Positions 6,880-10,724 of a stretch of DNA of 10,724 nt are shown in pieces. The DNA is from Bacillota bacterium. GTDB lineage: Bacteria; Bacillota; Peptococcia; Peptococcales; Peptococcaceae. The position numbers and the translations under genes are program-made. The stretch spans positions 1-10,724 of the forward strand of contig JAEZVS010000040.1 in assembly GCA_023443145.1 (NCBI GenBank), read 5' to 3'. Numbering within the stretch: position 1 is the stretch's first letter; the number at the start of each line of letters is the position of its first letter. The notes beneath the pieces are model-generated. The model made no database searches. It was not told the DNA's origin and saw only the letters and a program-made list of their open reading frames with translations.

Positions 6880-6908
6880 ATTCTACCCACCCGTTTTCCA
6901 CCTGTCAA
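6880..6908 (-). promoter_or_regulatory. Near-consensus sigma-A promoter of the two small genes
   Basis: TTGACA (6908-6903), a 17-base spacer and TAGAAT (6885-6880) on the minus strand: perfect -35, one mismatch in the -10, ideal spacing. The -10 ends 29 bases before the ATG of the 127-aa gene, so the leader is very short. This is the clearest promoter in the window. Confidence 0.9.
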
Positions 6909-7236
6909 CCAAAAAGGTAGGCCCGGCCTCTCCATTGCATATGAACTTTGAAGAAAAGCATCGGCATCCAAGAGGTTATTGACGCCATTTGAGCATCCGC
7001 TTCTGCATATTGCACTGATGAAGAACAATACAAAAACCGTCTTCATCCCTCGCCTGCGAAAGGCGGATAACGATACGCCTTTGGTTTTTATCGTTTGCCG
7101 CATTTTAAATGTTCAACTCAAGTTTTCTAAAAAGTTGCCGGACAACTGTATCGGTTTTTCAATTCTTTCTTAATCGCTCCTTGGTTCATGTCCTTACGTC
7201 ATTGTATTTTGACATTATATAAAAATGACTCTCTTC
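6909..7236 (-). other. Gene-free stretch with clustered inverted repeats
   Basis: Between the dnaJ terminator and the promoter at 6880-6908 I see no supportable gene. A 20-codon frame (7127-7189, peptide starting MNQGAIKKELK) has AAGGA only one base before its ATG, too close for a good start. A minus-strand TATAAT lies at 7215-7220 region without a matching -35 box. The notable content is a set of overlapping inverted repeats at 7017-7095, annotated separately. Strand is given as minus only because all neighbours run that way. Confidence 0.5.
7017..7095. repeat. Cluster of overlapping inverted repeats, possible structured RNA
   Basis: Four pairs of complementary arms occur within 79 bases: GATGAAGA (7017-7024) with TCTTCATC (7040-7047); CGCCT (7051-7055) with AGGCG (7061-7065); AAAGGCG (7059-7065) with CGCCTTT (7076-7082); and AACGATA (7069-7075) with TATCGTT (7089-7095). 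All are exact. The last three compete with each other, as in alternative RNA folds. On the plus strand the third stem is followed by GGTTTTTA, terminator-like. No gene is visible here, so an RNA element or the remains of a mobile repeat are the options; both are inference. Confidence 0.5.
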
Positions 7237-7275
7237 ATAAAAATAAGCAGCCAGCATCTTATTGATACCGACTGC
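7237..7275 (-). terminator. Intrinsic terminator of the grpE-dnaK-dnaJ unit
   Basis: On the minus strand GCAGTCGGTATC (7275-7264) pairs along its full 12 bases with GATGCTGGCTGC (7258-7247), using three G-U wobbles, around a five-base loop, followed by TTATTTTTAT. It starts 13 bases after the dnaJ stop codon. The wobbles make it strong only in the RNA of this strand. Confidence 0.82.
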
Positions 7276-7288
7276 CCACAAACTTTTA

Positions 7289-8512
7289 TCAGTTGTCTTC
7301 ATCTTGGAAAATATCATTGACCGTGTCTTTAAATTTCCCAAACCAACCTTTCGATTCGCCATCATCACCGGAAGATTCTCGAGATTGACCCGATGATGTG
7401 TGACCGCGTTTACGGCCATCCTTGGCACCCACATCTTTTGTAGCAAGGGTGCGCTTCAATTCTTCAAACAATGCTTTTTGTTCGGTGGTCAGGCTCTTAG
7501 GGGTTTCCACCATAACGGTGACATATTGATCCCCTTTGCCGAAACTTTTCATGCCCTTAATGCCTTTGCCTTTCAAACGGAAGCGGGTACCGCTTTGCAC
7601 GCCGGCAGGGATTTTAAATTTAATGCGGCCGTCAATGGTCGGCACTTCAATTTCATCACCCAACGCAGCCTGCGCCACATTTACGGGCTGTTCCAGATAG
7701 ATGTCGTTGTCCACACGTTCAAAATACGGATGGGGCCGTACACGGATGTAAATGTACAGATCTCCCTGGGGACCGCCGAGTTCACCGCTTTCACCTTCGC
7801 CTTGCATGCGAAGCCGGTTGCCGTTGTCCACTCCCGGCGGAATGTTTACTTCCAAAGTAACCGTTTTGCGCTTGTGTCCTGAACCGCCACAATCATGGCA
7901 GGGATGATCGATGATTTGTCCCGTGCCGTGACATTCGGGGCAGGTGCCTTGCGTTTGAATGCGCCCCAAAGGCGTATTTTGCGTTTGTATCACTCGACCG
8001 GTGCCGCCGCAGCGAGGACAGGTATGGGGATGGGTGCCCGGCTCCGCGCCGGATCCTCCGCAAGTGTCACAGGTGTGCTCACGGTTCAAAGTGATGTTTT
8101 TCTTAGCGCCGAAGATGGCATCTTCAAAATTAATGGTGAGGTCATAGCGCAAATCGTTGCCACGGCGTGGTCCGCGCGACGCCTGGCCAAAGCCGCCGCC
8201 ACCCCCGAAGAACATGTTGAAAATATCGCCGATATCTCCAAAATCGCCACTGAAATTGGCACCTTGTCCCCCGAATCCGCCAAACTGGGGACCGTCGGGA
8301 CCAAACTGGTCATATTGGCTGCGTTTTTGAGGATCGGATAGGGTTTCGTAAGCGTCGTTAACCTCTTTAAAGCGCGCTTCGGCTTCTTTGTCGTCGGGGT
8401 TTACATCGGGATGATATTTGCGAGCCAGTTTGCGAAAGGCCTTTTTGATTTCCTGGTCACTGGCACTTTTATCAACCCCGAGCACCTCGTAATAATCGCG
8501 CTTATCGGCCAT
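7289..8512 (-). CDS. dnaJ: Chaperone protein DnaJ (Hsp40)
   Basis: DnaJ delivers unfolded clients to DnaK and stimulates its ATPase. The 407-aa class I (type A) protein has a J domain (about 1-70) with HPD at 34-36, a Gly/Phe-rich linker (about 71-115), and a zinc region with four CxxCxGxG repeats: C148/C151, C165/C168, C191/C194 and C205/C208. The two-part substrate-binding domain follows (about 215-345). The C-terminus has a roughly 50-residue hydrophilic tail with a Ser/Gly/Asp-rich stretch (364-387) and a final [13 protein letters not shown] helix, similar to other Firmicute DnaJs. The start ATG (8512-8510) shares one base with the dnaK stop (TAATG). No clear ribosome binding site precedes it, so dnaJ is probably translated by ribosomes finishing dnaK. 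A terminator follows. Confidence 0.98.
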   Translation of the reverse strand: MADKRDYYEVLGVDKSASDQEIKKAFRKLARKYHPDVNPDDKEAEARFKEVNDAYETLSDPQKRSQYDQFGPDGPQFGGFGGQGANFSGDFGDIGDIFNMFFGGGGGFGQASRGPRRGNDLRYDLTINFEDAIFGAKKNITLNREHTCDTCGGSGAEPGTHPHTCPRCGGTGRVIQTQNTPLGRIQTQGTCPECHGTGQIIDHPCHDCGGSGHKRKTVTLEVNIPPGVDNGNRLRMQGEGESGELGGPQGDLYIYIRVRPHPYFERVDNDIYLEQPVNVAQAALGDEIEVPTIDGRIKFKIPAGVQSGTRFRLKGKGIKGMKSFGKGDQYVTVMVETPKSLTTEQKALFEELKRTLATKDVGAKDGRKRGHTSSGQSRESSGDDGESKGWFGKFKDTVNDIFQDEDN

Positions 8513-10344
8513 TATTTATCGTCAACTTCGGTGTAGTCGGCGTCCACGGTGCCGTCATCTCCACCATCGTTTTGTGCTTGCGCCTGTGCTGCCTGTTCAG
8601 CCTGAGCGGCGGCGGCATACATTTTTTCGGTCATTTTATAAAGGGCATCGGTGAGGGCTTCTGTTTTGGCCTTGATTTGTTCGGTGTCGTCACCTTCCAA
8701 GGCTTCACGCAGCTCTCCTTGCGCTTTTTCAATGGCTTCCTTATCAGCAGCCTCCACTGCATCGCCGGCGTCTTTCAGAGCCTTATCGGTTTGGAAAAGC
8801 AGCGCATCGGCATTGTTGCGGGTATCTACTTTTTCTTTCATCTGTTTATCGGCTTCGGCATTTTCCTCCGCATCTTTCACCATGCGTTCAATCTCTTCAT
8901 CAGAAAGACCGCTGTTGGATTGAATGGTGATGCGCTGACTCTTACCGGTGCCTTTGTCTTTGGCAGAAACATTCACAATGCCGTTGGCGTCAATGTCGAA
9001 CGTGACTTCAATTTGCGGAATGCCGCGGGGTGCCGGCGGAATATCCATGAGACTGAAACAGCCCAAGGTTTTGTTGTTCTTGGCCATTTCACGTTCACCT
9101 TGCAGAACATGAATGTCGGTGGATGTCTGATTATCGGCAGCGGTGGTAAAGACCTGACTGCGAGAAACCGGGATGGTGGTGTTGCGTTCCACAATCTTAG
9201 TCATTACACCGCCCAAGGTTTCAATGCCTAAGGAAAGAGGGGTGACATCCAAGAGCACCACGTCTTTCACTTCACCCACCAGCACGCCGCCTTGAATGGC
9301 CGCACCGATGGCCACACATTCATCCGGGTTGATGCCTTTAAAGGGATCTTTGTTGGTAAGCTTCTTAATGGCATCCTGCACCGCCGGAATGCGCGTAGAA
9401 CCGCCCACCAAAATCACTTTATCAATATCGGCAGCGGAAATACCTGCATCCTTCATGGCTTGACGGCTGGGCCCCATGGTTTTTTCCACCAAATCGGCGG
9501 TGAGTTCATCAAATTTGGCGCGAGAAAGGGTCAAATCCAAATGTTGGGGCTGACCGTCGGCGTTCATGGTGATAAAGGGCAGGTTCAAATTGCTGGTGGT
9601 CACGTTGGAAAGTTCCATTTTTGCTTTTTCAGCAGCTTCTTTTAAGCGCTGCATAGCGGTCTTATCAGCCGAAAGATCCACACCGGTTTCTTTGCGGAAT
9701 GTATCCACGGCCCAATCGATGATTTTTTGGTCAAAATCATCGCCGCCCAGACGGTTATTGCCGCTGGTGGCGAGCACTTCAAAGATACCATCGCCAATTT
9801 CCATAAGAGATACGTCAAAAGTGCCGCCGCCTAAGTCAAACACCAACACTTTCTGATCTGCGGAATCTTTGTCCACACCATAGGCCAATGCTGCAGCTGT
9901 AGGTTCGTTAATGATACGCAGCACATCCAAGCCTGCAATTTTTCCGGCGTCTTTAGTGGCCTGACGTTGACTGTCAGAGAAGTATGCCGGCACGGTGATC
10001 ACGGCCTGGTTCACCGTTTCGCCCAAATAAGCTTCGGCATCGGCTTTCATCTTTTGCAGAATCATTGCCGAAATTTCTTGCGGTGTATATTCTTTATCGC
10101 CCATATGCGCTTTGTAGTCCGTACCCATGTGGCGTTTGATGGATGCCACCGTATTGTTGGGATTGGTGATAAATTGACGTTTGGCCACCTGACCTACAAG
10201 GCGTTCACCACTTTGGTTGGTGCCCACCACAGAGGGGGTGGTGCGGTTGCCTTCTGAATTCGGAATGACAACGGCTTCGCCGCCTTCCATAACTGCCACG
10301 CAAGAGTTGGTGGTTCCCAAATCAATACCAATTACTTTTCCCAT
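8512..10344 (-). CDS. dnaK: Chaperone protein DnaK (Hsp70)
   Basis: DnaK binds exposed hydrophobic peptides in an ATP-driven cycle with DnaJ and the exchange factor GrpE. The 610-aa protein is complete. The nucleotide-binding domain has phosphate loop 1 IDLGTTNS (7-14), the [12 protein letters not shown] stretch (145-156), phosphate loop 2 [11 protein letters not shown] (169-179) and [10 protein letters not shown] (313-322). The interdomain linker [13 protein letters not shown] is at 361-373, then the substrate-binding domain and helical lid, ending in an Ala/Gln-rich segment and TEVDDK. Around residues 70-90 it lacks the insert found in proteobacterial DnaK, as expected for Firmicutes. The ATG at 10344-10342 follows AGGAGG (10353-10358) by eight bases. 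It lies 98 bp after grpE and overlaps dnaJ by one base. Confidence 0.99.
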   Translation of the reverse strand: MGKVIGIDLGTTNSCVAVMEGGEAVVIPNSEGNRTTPSVVGTNQSGERLVGQVAKRQFITNPNNTVASIKRHMGTDYKAHMGDKEYTPQEISAMILQKMKADAEAYLGETVNQAVITVPAYFSDSQRQATKDAGKIAGLDVLRIINEPTAAALAYGVDKDSADQKVLVFDLGGGTFDVSLMEIGDGIFEVLATSGNNRLGGDDFDQKIIDWAVDTFRKETGVDLSADKTAMQRLKEAAEKAKMELSNVTTSNLNLPFITMNADGQPQHLDLTLSRAKFDELTADLVEKTMGPSRQAMKDAGISAADIDKVILVGGSTRIPAVQDAIKKLTNKDPFKGINPDECVAIGAAIQGGVLVGEVKDVVLLDVTPLSLGIETLGGVMTKIVERNTTIPVSRSQVFTTAADNQTSTDIHVLQGEREMAKNNKTLGCFSLMDIPPAPRGIPQIEVTFDIDANGIVNVSAKDKGTGKSQRITIQSNSGLSDEEIERMVKDAEENAEADKQMKEKVDTRNNADALLFQTDKALKDAGDAVEAADKEAIEKAQGELREALEGDDTEQIKAKTEALTDALYKMTEKMYAAAAQAEQAAQAQAQNDGGDDGTVDADYTEVDDK

Positions 10345-10377
10345 ATTGTTTTCCTCCTAATTGATGTCATCTATATC

Positions 10378-10407
10378 ATGGTTGGTTATATTATGGTTAA
10401 TTATATT
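10378..10407. repeat. Tandem 15-bp direct repeat in the grpE-dnaK gap
   Basis: Two adjacent copies (10378-10392 and 10393-10407) of ATGGTTnnTTATATT on the plus strand, identical at 13 of 15 positions and differing only at the central GG/AA. The second copy runs into a palindrome. The location, just upstream of the dnaK ribosome binding site, would fit a binding site or leader element, but the AT-richness means chance duplication is possible. Confidence 0.6.
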
Positions 10408-10410
10408 AAC
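10396..10410. repeat. AT-rich palindrome in the grpE-dnaK gap
   Basis: GTTAAT, three bases, ATTAAC: perfect 6-bp arms. On the minus strand it contains TATAAT (10405-10400), with TTGCTA 19 bases upstream (10430-10425). This could be a weak internal dnaK promoter with a built-in operator, but the spacing is longer than ideal. No CIRCE (HrcA operator) sequence is present here. Confidence 0.4.
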
Positions 10411-10442
10411 ACTTGTACCTTGAATAGCAAAATATCATATTT

Positions 10443-10724
10443 TTATTCGCTCACCCGGCAGACCGTGGGCCGCAGTACCCGATCTTTGTATTGGTACCCG
10501 GCGCGCAATTCATCCACGATGGTGCCCGGGTCGGCTTCCGTATCCGGCACCATCATCACCGCTTCGTGATAGACCGGATCAAAGGGTTTGCCCTCTGCTT
10601 CAATTCTTTCCAGACCTGCTTTACCCAGCACATCTTTTAGCTGGCGATGAATATTTTGGGTGCCTTCAGAAAAGCTTTTTAAATGTTCATCTTTCTCATC
10701 CGGCAAACTCTGAAGAGCCAAATC
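10443..10724 (-). CDS. grpE: Nucleotide exchange factor GrpE, C-terminal part only
   Basis: GrpE releases ADP from DnaK to reset the chaperone cycle. Only the last 93 residues are visible; the frame is open at the window edge and the N-terminal coiled coil and start are missing. The visible part holds the end of the dimerising helical region (FSEGTQNIHRQLKDVLGKAG) and the C-terminal beta domain that contacts DnaK, with the family hallmarks GKPFDPVYHEAV and GYQYKDRVLRPT. It ends in VCRVSE with stop TAA at 10445-10443. Position directly before dnaK matches the hrcA-grpE-dnaK-dnaJ order common in Firmicutes; hrcA would lie outside. Confidence 0.95.
   Translation of the reverse strand, partial: DLALQSLPDEKDEHLKSFSEGTQNIHRQLKDVLGKAGLERIEAEGKPFDPVYHEAVMMVPDTEADPGTIVDELRAGYQYKDRVLRPTVCRVSE

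Noticed and set aside
6873..7103. Minus-strand 76-codon frame whose internal Met begins a hydrophobic, lipoprotein-like stretch (MKTVFVLFFISAIC)
   Set aside because: No ribosome binding site at either Met, and its 3' end runs through the -35, spacer and -10 of the strong promoter and toward the ribosome binding site of the next gene. Part of it also lies in the inverted-repeat cluster.
7400..8341. Plus-strand open frames of 160 and 148 codons antisense to dnaJ
   Set aside because: They lie wholly opposite a confidently identified dnaJ and lack start signals; treated as shadows.
8572..9231. A 219-codon open frame on the plus strand, antisense to dnaK
   Set aside because: Long antisense frames opposite dnaK are a known by-product of its codon bias. 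No ribosome binding site and no recognisable protein features support it.
10345..10442. Search for a CIRCE (HrcA) operator before dnaK
   Set aside because: No TTAGCACTC/GAGTGCTAA pair is present; the element would be expected upstream of hrcA, outside the window.
1..10724. tRNA, rRNA, CRISPR arrays, insertion sequences, att sites
   Set aside because: No cloverleaf-like or rRNA sequence, no regularly spaced repeats, no transposase or integrase and no flanking terminal repeats were seen.

Overview
This window reads as chromosomal core DNA from a Bacillota (Firmicutes) bacterium. The evidence is: a DnaK without the roughly 24-residue insert that proteobacterial DnaK carries after the 'SIKRHMG' region; the radA-disA-yacL gene order typical of Firmicutes; strong AGGAGG/AGGGGG ribosome binding sites; and sigma-A-like promoters. 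I cannot name a genus. Every gene I support lies on the minus strand, so transcription runs from high to low coordinates. Nothing here looks like a prophage, insertion sequence, CRISPR array or integrative element.

In transcription order, the window opens with the chaperone block: the 3' end of grpE (from 10724), a 98-bp AT-rich gap with a tandem repeat and a palindrome, dnaK, and dnaJ. dnaK and dnaJ share one base (TAATG). A wobble-rich intrinsic terminator follows at 7237-7275. Next comes a gene-poor stretch (6909-7236) dense in inverted repeats, then a near-consensus promoter (6880-6908) driving two small unknown genes that end at a perfect terminator (6074-6101).

A second unit has an extended -10 promoter (6019-6027), an unknown single-pass membrane protein (5258-5941), and prfB, encoding peptide release factor 2 (4036-5157), with a terminator at 3992-4022. 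This prfB is read straight through and lacks the usual programmed +1 frameshift. A stand-alone XRE-type helix-turn-helix gene with its own terminator follows (3555-3788).

The last unit is a genome-integrity block: radA (branch-migration ATPase), disA (DNA-scanning c-di-AMP synthase, overlapping radA by 4 bp) and a yacL-type membrane PIN-domain gene cut off by the window edge. In Bacillus subtilis, radA-disA-yacL lies downstream of ctsR-mcsA-mcsB-clpC. Here the clp genes are absent, and the xre gene, its terminator and a possible 35-codon ORF precede radA.

Most of the window is ordinary housekeeping sequence. The points worth a second look are the frameshift-free prfB, the inverted-repeat cluster at 7017-7095, the short ORF/hairpin before radA, the grpE-dnaK repeats, the orphan regulator and the three unrecognised genes. 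I found no convincing new multi-gene system.
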